Assembly: GCA_009705235.1 (NCBI GenBank)
Contig: WLCR01000056.1
Location: 1-7,087, forward strand
Source: Actinomycetota bacterium
Lineage (GTDB): Bacteria; Actinomycetota; Actinomycetes; Nanopelagicales; Nanopelagicaceae
Reading direction: 5' to 3'
DNA length: 7,087 bases
Under the pieces are notes generated by a model. It did no database searches, had not been told where the DNA came from, and saw only the letters and a program-made list of their open reading frames with translations. A program made the position numbers and the translations under genes. Below, one piece after another: positions 1-6,228 of the stretch. The first letter of the stretch is position 1. The number at the start of each line of letters is the position of its first letter.

Positions 1-765
1 AATAACAACTTGTGCATTTCCACCAAGCTCCATAGAGCAGCGAATTACGCGGTCTGCGGCTTCCTTTAGAAGGATGCGACCAACTTCGGTTGAACCAGTG
101 AAAGAAAGATTCTTAACGCGTGGATCATGAAGCATCTTTGAAATTGCAGGACCAGTTTTTTCTGGAAGAACTAAATTTAGAACACCCTTTGGCAATCCTG
201 CGCGCTCCATCAAATCAACAATGTACATCGCAGTCAGTGGTGTTTCACCCGCTGGCTTCAAAACCATTGTGCAGCCAGCAGCAACTGCTGGGCCGATCTT
301 GCGAGTGGCCATTCCTGCTGGGAAGTTCCACGGTGTAATAAGAATTGAAAGGCCAATTGGTTCGTGTGAAACAAGGATGCGCTTATCCCCTGATGGAGAT
401 TTACGGAAATCACCTGGAGTGCGCACAGTTTCTTCAGCAAACCAACGGAAAAATTCAGCCGCATATGTAGCCTCACCGCGGGCATCTGGCATCGCTTTTC
501 CGTTTTCACGGGAAATCAATTGTGCAATCACTTCATTTTCTGCAGTCATTAATTCAAATGCTTTACGCAAAATTTCTGAGCGATAACGTGGAGCTGTCTT
601 TGCCCATGCCTTTGCGGCTGCATCGGCAGCTGAAATTGCAGCATCACATTGGGCATCGCCGGCTAGGGCTACTTCGGCAATTACTGAACCGTCGCTTGGA
701 TCATAAACAGGTAACTTTCCAATTCCATCTACCCACTGGCCATCGATATACAACTGTGTATGCAT
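1..765 (-). CDS. NAD(P)-dependent aldehyde dehydrogenase, succinate-semialdehyde dehydrogenase type (partial, 3' end off the left edge)
   Basis: Oxidises an aldehyde to the acid with NAD(P)+ in the cytoplasm; by family resemblance the substrate is probably succinate semialdehyde, feeding the TCA cycle. The 255 visible residues (from the ATG at 765) cover the N-terminal and cofactor-binding part. Visible motifs are TPWNFP (N147, the oxyanion-hole Asn), MVLKPAGETPL (K170, cofactor binding), FTGSTEVG around residues 222-229, and MELGGN with the general base E246. The catalytic Cys lies beyond the left edge, so it cannot be checked. The TRK and ELGGNA contexts resemble GabD-type enzymes, but Gln follows ELGGNA where GabD proteins usually have Pro. 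An in-frame ATG at 777 would add four residues. I prefer 765 because it sits exactly where a predicted promoter would start transcription and because the protein then begins MHTQLYIDGQW, typical for the family. Family call is secure; substrate is inferred. Confidence 0.88.
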   Translation of the reverse strand, partial: MHTQLYIDGQWVDGIGKLPVYDPSDGSVIAEVALAGDAQCDAAISAADAAAKAWAKTAPRYRSEILRKAFELMTAENEVIAQLISRENGKAMPDARGEATYAAEFFRWFAEETVRTPGDFRKSPSGDKRILVSHEPIGLSILITPWNFPAGMATRKIGPAVAAGCTMVLKPAGETPLTAMYIVDLMERAGLPKGVLNLVLPEKTGPAISKMLHDPRVKNLSFTGSTEVGRILLKEAADRVIRCSMELGGNAQVVI

Positions 766-772
766 AGCCCAA

Positions 773-801
773 AGCATACGCTTTACGCTTAAAACAGTGA
801 A
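773..801 (-). promoter_or_regulatory. Predicted sigma-70-type promoter of the aldehyde dehydrogenase gene, giving a leaderless transcript
   Basis: On the minus strand TTCACT (801-796, 4 of 6 matches to TTGACA) is followed after 17 bp by TATGCT (778-773, a TANNNT -10 box). Seven bases later comes the A of the ATG at 765, a normal distance from a -10 box to a transcription start. No Shine-Dalgarno sequence precedes this ATG. Together these suggest an mRNA that starts at or next to the start codon, which is common in Actinobacteria. This is a pattern match only. Confidence 0.45.
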
Positions 802-858
802 GACGGAAGGCTTTCAGGTAGAGTGATACTTATTAAATTGCAGTAAATGCAATAAAAA

Positions 859-864
859 GAGGAG
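859..864 (+). promoter_or_regulatory. Shine-Dalgarno site of the KimA-like transporter gene
   Basis: GAGGAG lies six bases upstream of the GTG at 871. It is the strongest ribosome binding site in the window and fixes the GTG as the start. I found no convincing -35/-10 pair for this gene in the 778-858 gap. TAGAGT (819-824) and TAAATT (834-839) are possible -10 boxes, but neither has a good -35. Confidence 0.75.
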
Positions 865-870
865 TTTTGA

Positions 871-3198
871 GTGCCTAAGTCGTGGACCGATGATGCGCCA
901 GTCCCTGAAGTTTTAAAGGATCACGCACACCTTAAGGACTCTTTTTTCTACACAATCAAACGTCGCCTGTTAGGTAATCCGCTTAACCGCCATTCTTTAG
1001 GTCACCAACGTCTAGGCAAGCGCTATGCATTGGGAATTCTTTCATCAGACTGTATTTCATCATCGGCTTATGGTTCAGAACAGATTTTGATTGCATTGCT
1101 TCCAGCGTTTGGGTTAGCGGCTTTTTCAATTTTAATGCCTATGACAGCCGTTGTCTTAACCATTTTAGTAATCATCACGCTGTCATATCGTGACGTAATT
1201 AATGTTTATACAAAAGTTGGCGGGGCATACATTGTTTCGCGCGATAACTTCGGGCCCGTAGTTGCACAAATTGCAGCAGTTGCGTTAATGCTTGATTACA
1301 TCGTTACCGTTGCAATTCAATCAGCAGCTGGTGTTGCAGCAATTATTTCAACTTTCCCATCACTTCATGGCTTTAAAATCCCAATGATCTTGTTAGTGAT
1401 TGTCTTACTGACATACGGAAACCTTCGTGGAGTGAAAGAGGCGGGTAAAGCTTTTGCTCTTCCTACATATTTCTTCGTAGGGTGCATGGCAATTGTGTTC
1501 TCAGTTGGTTTGTATCGACAGTTCAATGGAACATTGATTCAGCTGAGCGTTGATCAGCCAGGTGCAGTTGAGATCGGGCAAGAGCAAGGGTTGTTGACCT
1601 TTGCAGCAATCTTTATTCTGCTTCGTGCATTTGCTAATGGTGGCTCATCACTAACTGGACTAGAGGCGATCTCTGATGGAGTTGCATTATTCAAGACTCC
1701 AGAGCATGTAAACGCCCGTAGAACTTTGTACATCATGAGCACATTGCTTGGAACTCTAGTTCTTGGCGTTTCCTGGTTTGCTCACAAAATACATGCGGTT
1801 CCATATGAGTCTGGCACCCCAACGGTTATTTCTCAGATTGCGAAAACAATCATGGGAGACGGAGTTGTTGGCTCAATCATGTTCGTAATGGTTCAGCTGG
1901 CCACAATGCTTATTTTGTTTGCTGGTGCAAACACCACTTACAGCGCATTTCCGATCTTGGTGAACTTTGTTGCAACAGATGGTTACTTGCCACGTCAACT
2001 AACAAAGCGTGGTCACCGTTTGGCTTTCTCTAATGGAATTTTGCTTCTATCCGGTGGTGGAATCTTCTTAGTTCTAATCACCGCAGGCTCTGTCGAACAC
2101 TTAGTTGCTTTTTACGCATTAGGAGTTTTCACTGGCTTTACTCTGGCTGGTTTTGGAATGACTCGTCATGCTCTACGGAATAAAACTGGACAGTGGCAAG
2201 CAAAGGTATTTATCAATGCTTTGGCCGGAAGTATTTCATTCGTAGTCGTGATCATTTTCTCAGTTGTAAAATTTACAGAAGGAGCTTGGTTAGTTCTTCT
2301 TACTGCGCCAATACTTGTTGTTTCGTTTTTACGATTGCGTCGTCAATACACCCGTGAACAAGAAGCATTAGTCGTTAAACAACATCAAGAACGTGCGACA
2401 TCGATCGCACGTCATGATGTCACCGTTCTGGTTGATAACGTTGATATTGCAACAGTTGGTGCAATTAGATATGCGCGCAGTTTGAAGCCACGCAATTTAT
2501 CTGCAGTTCACTTTGTTATTGATGATCGTCGTGCTGAAGAGATTCAAAAAGCTTGGGCGGCATCAGATGCACTAGATGATGTGACACTTGAACTAATTGA
2601 CTGCCCTGATCGCCGGCTTGCCAACGCTGCTTTGGACTACTCAATTCGTATGACCGAAAAGTCAGATGTTGAATTAACCTTGTTACTTCCACGTCGTGCT
2701 TACTCTGGTTTCTTGGGTCGTTTGCTTCATGATCAAACCGCTGAAGAAATTGCAGCACCTATTTCGCAGTTGCCACGAGTAGTTGCAACCATTGTTCCTT
2801 TCGATGTAGATCGAATCGCTTCTGGAAAAACTATATCTACCGCACCAAATAAACCGGTTCCGGTTGTAGCGCCAAAGCCTGCCCACAAAGTTGTGCCGGT
2901 TGATGTTGAGCCTATAAGCCACTACGCAGAGAACGTAACTCCTATTGGCAAGATTGAATGGCGAAAGCGCGCTCAAGTGCAGGGTCGCGTAACCTCAATC
3001 AAAATTGCACCTCGCGGATCTGCCCCAACTCTTGAAGTTGAAATTTGGGATGAAACAGGCGGAGTTTCTTTACAGTTCTTAGGACGTCGCGAGATCGCAG
3101 GTCTTGAAATTGGTTCTCAGCTGCGTGCCGAGGGCATGGTTGGTGAAGAAGAAGGATCTATAGTGATTCTTAATCCTTCTTACGAACTTCTTGTATAA
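871..3198 (+). CDS. KimA-like APC-superfamily potassium transporter with USP-like domain and C-terminal OB-fold domain
   Basis: Predicted cytoplasmic-membrane transporter, probably a proton-coupled K+ importer like Bacillus KimA (about 607 residues). Residues ~45-490 form the multi-helix APC core. Visible signatures are SSDCISSSAYGSEQ (58-71), GGSSLTGLEA (257-266), NTTYSAFP (354-361), YALGVF (415-420) and TEGAW (469-473). D60 and Y67 have the spacing of the KimA K+-site residues D36 and Y43; T262 and Y415 may match T230 and Y377 (recalled, not aligned). Residues ~513-645 look like the cytosolic USP-like domain, with Y611 and GRLLHDQTA at 616-624; in KimA this domain binds c-di-AMP, so similar control is possible. 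A Pro/Val-rich linker (~647-691) leads to an OB-fold-like domain (693-775) with EWRKRAQVQGRV, FLGRRE and a terminal NPSYELL, resembling the small stand-alone actinobacterial protein typified by Rv2694c. The gene starts at GTG behind a strong GAGGAG. The K+ substrate is inferred; amino acid transport is the main alternative. Confidence 0.85.
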   Translation: MPKSWTDDAPVPEVLKDHAHLKDSFFYTIKRRLLGNPLNRHSLGHQRLGKRYALGILSSDCISSSAYGSEQILIALLPAFGLAAFSILMPMTAVVLTILVIITLSYRDVINVYTKVGGAYIVSRDNFGPVVAQIAAVALMLDYIVTVAIQSAAGVAAIISTFPSLHGFKIPMILLVIVLLTYGNLRGVKEAGKAFALPTYFFVGCMAIVFSVGLYRQFNGTLIQLSVDQPGAVEIGQEQGLLTFAAIFILLRAFANGGSSLTGLEAISDGVALFKTPEHVNARRTLYIMSTLLGTLVLGVSWFAHKIHAVPYESGTPTVISQIAKTIMGDGVVGSIMFVMVQLATMLILFAGANTTYSAFPILVNFVATDGYLPRQLTKRGHRLAFSNGILLLSGGGIFLVLITAGSVEHLVAFYALGVFTGFTLAGFGMTRHALRNKTGQWQAKVFINALAGSISFVVVIIFSVVKFTEGAWLVLLTAPILVVSFLRLRRQYTREQEALVVKQHQERATSIARHDVTVLVDNVDIATVGAIRYARSLKPRNLSAVHFVIDDRRAEEIQKAWAASDALDDVTLELIDCPDRRLANAALDYSIRMTEKSDVELTLLLPRRAYSGFLGRLLHDQTAEEIAAPISQLPRVVATIVPFDVDRIASGKTISTAPNKPVPVVAPKPAHKVVPVDVEPISHYAENVTPIGKIEWRKRAQVQGRVTSIKIAPRGSAPTLEVEIWDETGGVSLQFLGRREIAGLEIGSQLRAEGMVGEEEGSIVILNPSYELLV

Positions 3199-3628
3199 AA
3201 GATTTAATCAATTCTCCGCATTCTTCAGCTAAAACACCTGCACGAACTTCGGTTCTAAAGGTGCTTCGTGGATCACGCAGTAAATCCCACACCGATCCAA
3301 CTGCCCCTGCTTTTTCATCCCAGGCACCAAATACAACTGTCTGTAAACGTGATTGCGCAATGGCACCAGCGCACATTGCACAGGGTTCGAGTGTTACAAC
3401 CAATGTGTGATTTGTTAAATGCCAATCGCCTAGCTTTTCCGCCGCCTTACGAATTGCAACTATTTCGGCGTGCGCGGTTGGATCATTATGTAATTCACGT
3501 TCATTGTGACCAGTGGAAACTAGTTCACCAGCCATATTAAATATGGCAGCACCTACTGGAATATCTTGGCTTACAACTGCTTTGCGTGCTGCTTCAATAG
3601 CAACACGCATCATTTCAATATCGTTCAC
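3170..3628 (-). CDS. tadA: tRNA-specific adenosine deaminase TadA
   Basis: Zinc-dependent enzyme that deaminates the wobble adenosine (A34) of tRNA-Arg(ACG) to inosine, normally essential in bacteria. The 152-residue length is normal for the family. Active-site features are all present: N42 in HNERE, H53-A-E55 (zinc ligand and proton shuttle), and PCAMC at 82-86 with zinc ligands C83 and C86. The following VVFGAWDEKAGAVGS stretch is typical TadA. The GTG start at 3628 overlaps the stop of the upstream gene as GTGA, suggesting translational coupling; a GGAG lies 11 bases upstream of it. Internal ATGs at codons 6 and 7 (MMRVAIEAARKA) are possible alternative starts, since many TadA proteins begin near there. 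The 3' end overlaps the convergent transporter gene by 29 bp, and no terminator hairpin is visible. A free cytosine or guanine deaminase is less likely given the C-terminal pattern and the neighbour. Confidence 0.93.
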   Translation of the reverse strand: MNDIEMMRVAIEAARKAVVSQDIPVGAAIFNMAGELVSTGHNERELHNDPTAHAEIVAIRKAAEKLGDWHLTNHTLVVTLEPCAMCAGAIAQSRLQTVVFGAWDEKAGAVGSVWDLLRDPRSTFRTEVRAGVLAEECGELIKSFIQEVRKKD

Positions 3629-4158
3629 AGATCCAAGAGCTCCGCAAATTGATCGCCGAATCCTAAGCGCGCTGCAATCGCTTCAAGTTGTTCATCTGGA
3701 AACAACTCTTCATCATCACACAACGCAGAAATTTCCATACCGTTTAGTCCTAAATCCGCCAAGATTTCTAGATGCCCAACTGGACCAGATTCTTCATCAT
3801 CTTCAGGAATTGGAAGATCCGCGATCTCCATTAACTCTTCTGCAACTGGGTAATCAAGTGCCGCAGTAGCATCACTTAAGAACAGTGAAATGTGTGAGCC
3901 TAAAACACGAATCAAAATAAAAAACTCTTCATCAATTGAAATTAATGCGATCGAACCACCGTTTGTTTGTTGAGATTTCAAACGAGTGATGATTTGTGCA
4001 ATGTCATAAGGGTCAGGCAGTGTGCCCAAAGTCCAGCGTCCGTCCTCGTGCCAAGCCGCGACTGCAAAATCCATTTCACTTGTGAGGTCGGTTACTACAT
4101 CGTCGATTGCGTCGAAGGATTCAATCTCCTCAACCAGCTCTTCTTCGAAATCTGACAT
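3625..4158 (-). CDS. Putative tRNA adenosine deaminase-associated protein (TIGR03941-like)
   Basis: A 177-residue, very acidic, soluble protein of unknown biochemical role. It resembles the actinobacterial family named only for its constant position directly upstream of tadA. It has no signal peptide or membrane segment. The first ~20 residues are almost all acidic or small (MSDFEEELVEEIESFDAIDD). A central part (~28-110) with DFAVAAWHEDGRWTLGTLP and alternating hydrophobic residues looks like an alpha/beta fold. A Pro/Asp/Glu loop near 117-125 precedes a helical C-terminal part with DDEELFPDEQLEAIAARLGF. No catalytic motif is recognisable. The stop codon is shared with the tadA start (GTGA), so the two are almost certainly co-transcribed and translated in a coupled way, which supports a partner, chaperone or regulator role for TadA. 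Start: ATG at 4158 with no clear Shine-Dalgarno sequence, 54 bp from the divergent upp start. Family membership comes from sequence memory plus context; function is unknown. Confidence 0.8.
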   Translation of the reverse strand: MSDFEEELVEEIESFDAIDDVVTDLTSEMDFAVAAWHEDGRWTLGTLPDPYDIAQIITRLKSQQTNGGSIALISIDEEFFILIRVLGSHISLFLSDATAALDYPVAEELMEIADLPIPEDDEESGPVGHLEILADLGLNGMEISALCDDEELFPDEQLEAIAARLGFGDQFAELLDL

Positions 4159-4177
4159 GTGCGCATACTTTCACTCA

Positions 4178-4205
4178 TTGGAAAGGAATGAAACCCCTGT
4201 AAGGT
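4178..4205 (+). promoter_or_regulatory. Predicted promoter of the upp - malic enzyme - dedA unit, possibly leaderless
   Basis: TTGGAA (4178-4183, 4 of 6 matches to TTGACA) and TAAGGT (4200-4205, TANNNT) are separated by 16 bp. The -10 box ends seven bases before the A of the upp ATG at 4213, the same geometry as the aldehyde dehydrogenase promoter. The AAGG inside the -10 box (4201-4204) could instead act as a weak Shine-Dalgarno site, which would require a start further upstream. Confidence 0.4.
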
Positions 4206-4212
4206 AATACCT
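4202..4212. repeat. Short perfect inverted repeat directly before upp
   Basis: AGGTA-A-TACCT is two 5-base arms around a single central base, ending on the base before the upp ATG and overlapping the predicted -10 box. It could be an operator half-site pair for the divergent 54-bp promoter region, but arms this short also arise by chance. Confidence 0.25.
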
Positions 4213-4851
4213 ATGAAAGTACATGTTGCCAATCACCCATTGATCAACCACAAATTGACGGTTTTGCGCGACGAACGGACCGATTCGCCAACATTTAGAC
4301 GCTTGGTCGAAGAGCTTGTAACCCTATTGGCGTACGAGGCAACCCGCGATGTACGAACTCATGAAGTTGAAATTACAACCCCCGTCACAAAGACAAAGGG
4401 TCAAAAATTAGCTGAGCCCCGTCCAGTAGTTGTACCTATTTTGCGCGCAGGTCTAGGAATGCTCGAAGGTATGAGCAAATTAATTCCAACGGCCGAGGTT
4501 GGATTCTTAGGAATGGTGCGCGACGAAAAAACTTTAGAGGCAAGTACCTATGCAAACCGGCTGCCTGATGATCTTTCTGGACGACAAGTCTTTGTCCTAG
4601 ATCCAATGTTGGCAACTGGCGGAACTTTGATTATGGCATTTCACTATCTGATAGATCTAGGTGCAACAGATATCACCGCTGTGTGCATCTTGTCTGCACC
4701 TGAAGGTATTGCAGCAGTGGAAAAAGAGTTTGCAAACAGTCGTGTGCCCATCACACTTGTAACTGGGGCGTTAGATGAAAAATTAAATGAGCATGGCTAC
4801 ATTGTTCCGGGCTTAGGCGATGCTGGCGATCGCTTATACGGAGTTGTGTAA
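4213..4851 (+). CDS. upp: Uracil phosphoribosyltransferase
   Basis: Cytoplasmic pyrimidine-salvage enzyme converting uracil and PRPP to UMP and pyrophosphate. The 212-residue length is standard for bacterial Upp. The family features are all there: N-terminal [22 protein letters not shown] at 75-83, the PRPP-binding loop DPMLATGGT at 130-138, and the uracil-recognition segment [12 protein letters not shown] near the C-terminus (199-210). It is the first gene of a rightward unit with the malic enzyme and DedA genes, and is divergent from the tadA pair. The start is fixed by the canonical [12 protein letters not shown]-terminus; there is no strong Shine-Dalgarno site, and a predicted -10 box seven bases upstream suggests a leaderless mRNA. 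Nothing is missing or unusual in the protein. I see no pyrimidine-responsive attenuator (the 54-bp gap is too short for one). Confidence 0.97.
   Translation: MKVHVANHPLINHKLTVLRDERTDSPTFRRLVEELVTLLAYEATRDVRTHEVEITTPVTKTKGQKLAEPRPVVVPILRAGLGMLEGMSKLIPTAEVGFLGMVRDEKTLEASTYANRLPDDLSGRQVFVLDPMLATGGTLIMAFHYLIDLGATDITAVCILSAPEGIAAVEKEFANSRVPITLVTGALDEKLNEHGYIVPGLGDAGDRLYGVV
4840..4843 (+). promoter_or_regulatory. Shine-Dalgarno site of the malic enzyme gene inside the upp 3' end
   Basis: GGAG within the last codons of upp lies eight bases before the ATG at 4852, which itself follows the upp TAA with no spacer. This supports the ATG start and translation from the shared upp transcript. Confidence 0.55.
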
Positions 4852-6228
4852 ATGGCATCAACATCACCTGGATACGGAATCACAATTCGTGTCGAAGGTT
4901 CGCCAGATGCAAATCCAGTAGCACTAGCAACAACAGTTATTACTGGTGCTGGGGCAACCATTACTGCACTTGACGTTGTGGAATCTCTACTTGAAAAAGT
5001 TGTCATCGACATCACGTGTGACACAATCGATGCTGAACATGCAGAACAAATAACTGCAGCGATATCAAAAAACTCAGAATTAACGGTTCGCAAAGTAAGT
5101 GATCGAACATTTCTTTTGCACCTTGGTGGAAAGATTGAAATTGCCTCAAAGGTGCCGCTAAAGACCCGTGATGATTTATCACGCGCTTACACACCTGGTG
5201 TAGCTCGTATTTGCCAAGCGATCGTTGCTGACCCATCTGATGCTCGTCGTCTTACTATTAAGCGCAATACCGTGGCTGTAGTAACTGATGGATCGGCTGT
5301 TTTGGGGCTTGGAAACATTGGTCCGGCTGCAGCATTGCCCGTCATGGAAGGTAAGGCAGCGTTATTTAAGCGCTTTGCTGATGTTGATGCATGGCCAGTT
5401 TGTTTAGACACACAAGATGTGGATGAAATTGTGCGCACAGTGCAATTGATTGCCCCCGTTTACGGCGGAATCAACTTAGAAGATATTTCAGCGCCTCGTT
5501 GTTTTGAAGTAGAGGCCCGACTGCGCGAACTGTTGGATATTCCAGTTTTCCACGATGACCAACACGGAACTGCAATTGTGGTTCTAGCTGCTCTTCGCAA
5601 CGCTCTTAAGTTAGTTAAAAAGGATTTGAAATCTGCAAAGATTGTTTTAAGTGGTGTTGGAGCAGCAGGTAATGCAATTGCGCGTTTATTAACTCTAGAT
5701 GGTGCAAGCAACATCATCGGCTTTAATCATCACGGAGTAATCCACAACGATATGAAATCTGATGATTCAATGCAGCAATGGTTTATCAATAACAGTAACC
5801 CAACCAATTTTACCGGCACAATTTCTGAGGCAATGATTGGTGCAGATATATTTATTGGTGTTAGCGCACCTAATGTCTTAACTGAATCTGATGTTGCCTC
5901 AATGGCTAAGGGGTCAATAGTTTTCGCACTTGCAAACCCGGATCCTGAAATTGACCCAGTGATTGCACGAAAGTATGCAACCGTTGTTGCAACAGGACGT
6001 AGCGATCAGCCAAATCAAATTAACAACGTTTTGGCCTTCCCCGGAATCTTCCGTGGGTTACTAGATGCAAATGCTCACAAAATTTCTGACCAGATGCTGC
6101 TTGCAGCTGCTGCTGCAATTTCAGAGTGTGTTTCACCTGAACAACTCAACACATCATTTATTGTGCCGAGCGTTTTTGATCCCAATGTTGTAAAGGCTGT
6201 TGCAGCGGCGGTTAAGAAGTCAGTGTGA
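4852..6228 (+). CDS. NAD(P)-dependent malic enzyme with N-terminal ACT domain
   Basis: Oxidative decarboxylation of malate to pyruvate and CO2 with reduction of NAD(P)+, in the cytoplasm, linking the TCA cycle to pyruvate. Residues ~8-90 form an ACT-like domain (YGITIRVEG, ITALDVVES, VVIDITCD), normally a small-ligand regulatory module. The catalytic part follows: Y113 in SRAYTPGVA (general acid), GLGNIGPAAALPVMEGKAA with general base K168, metal ligands E210 and D211 in INLEDISAP and D236 in HDDQHGT, the dinucleotide loop GVGAAG at 268-273, NPDPE at 362-366 and QINNVLAFPG around N391/N392. At 458 residues it matches the actinobacterial ACT-malic enzyme form. After the second Rossmann strand it has GFNHHG (290-295), where relatives usually have a C-D-R-R-G type sequence, so cofactor preference is uncertain. 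The gene starts directly after the upp stop with GGAG eight bases upstream. A link to uracil salvage is not evident; co-transcription may only reflect compact packing. Confidence 0.94.
   Translation: MASTSPGYGITIRVEGSPDANPVALATTVITGAGATITALDVVESLLEKVVIDITCDTIDAEHAEQITAAISKNSELTVRKVSDRTFLLHLGGKIEIASKVPLKTRDDLSRAYTPGVARICQAIVADPSDARRLTIKRNTVAVVTDGSAVLGLGNIGPAAALPVMEGKAALFKRFADVDAWPVCLDTQDVDEIVRTVQLIAPVYGGINLEDISAPRCFEVEARLRELLDIPVFHDDQHGTAIVVLAALRNALKLVKKDLKSAKIVLSGVGAAGNAIARLLTLDGASNIIGFNHHGVIHNDMKSDDSMQQWFINNSNPTNFTGTISEAMIGADIFIGVSAPNVLTESDVASMAKGSIVFALANPDPEIDPVIARKYATVVATGRSDQPNQINNVLAFPGIFRGLLDANAHKISDQMLLAAAAAISECVSPEQLNTSFIVPSVFDPNVVKAVAAAVKKSV

Noticed and set aside
221..586. Rightward 121-codon open frame opposite the aldehyde dehydrogenase gene
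   Set aside because: It lies wholly antisense to a gene with clear family motifs, its protein has no recognisable domain, and no ribosome binding site precedes it.
2800..2950. Possible frameshift or gene fusion artefact at the Pro/Val-rich linker of the transporter
   Set aside because: The frame is continuous with no stop, codon use stays the same, and the linker has the usual look of a flexible connector, with no ribosome binding site plus start codon to restart the OB domain. Only independent reads could exclude an error fully.
2516..2976. Two leftward open frames inside the 3' half of the transporter gene
   Set aside because: They are antisense to the conserved USP-like and linker/OB regions, have unlikely compositions and match no family I know.
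3268..3869. Rightward open frames opposite tadA and its partner gene
   Set aside because: They are shadows of the conserved leftward genes; their proteins are rich in His, Leu and Arg with no domain pattern.
4159..4212. A leftward promoter for the tadA-associated gene
   Set aside because: No TANNNT box at a sensible distance with a matching -35 was found on the minus strand; a promoter must exist nearby but I cannot place it.
4797..5717. Leftward open frames opposite upp and the malic enzyme gene
   Set aside because: The forward frames contain all catalytic motifs of both enzymes; the reverse proteins are Ser/Ala/Thr-rich without motifs.
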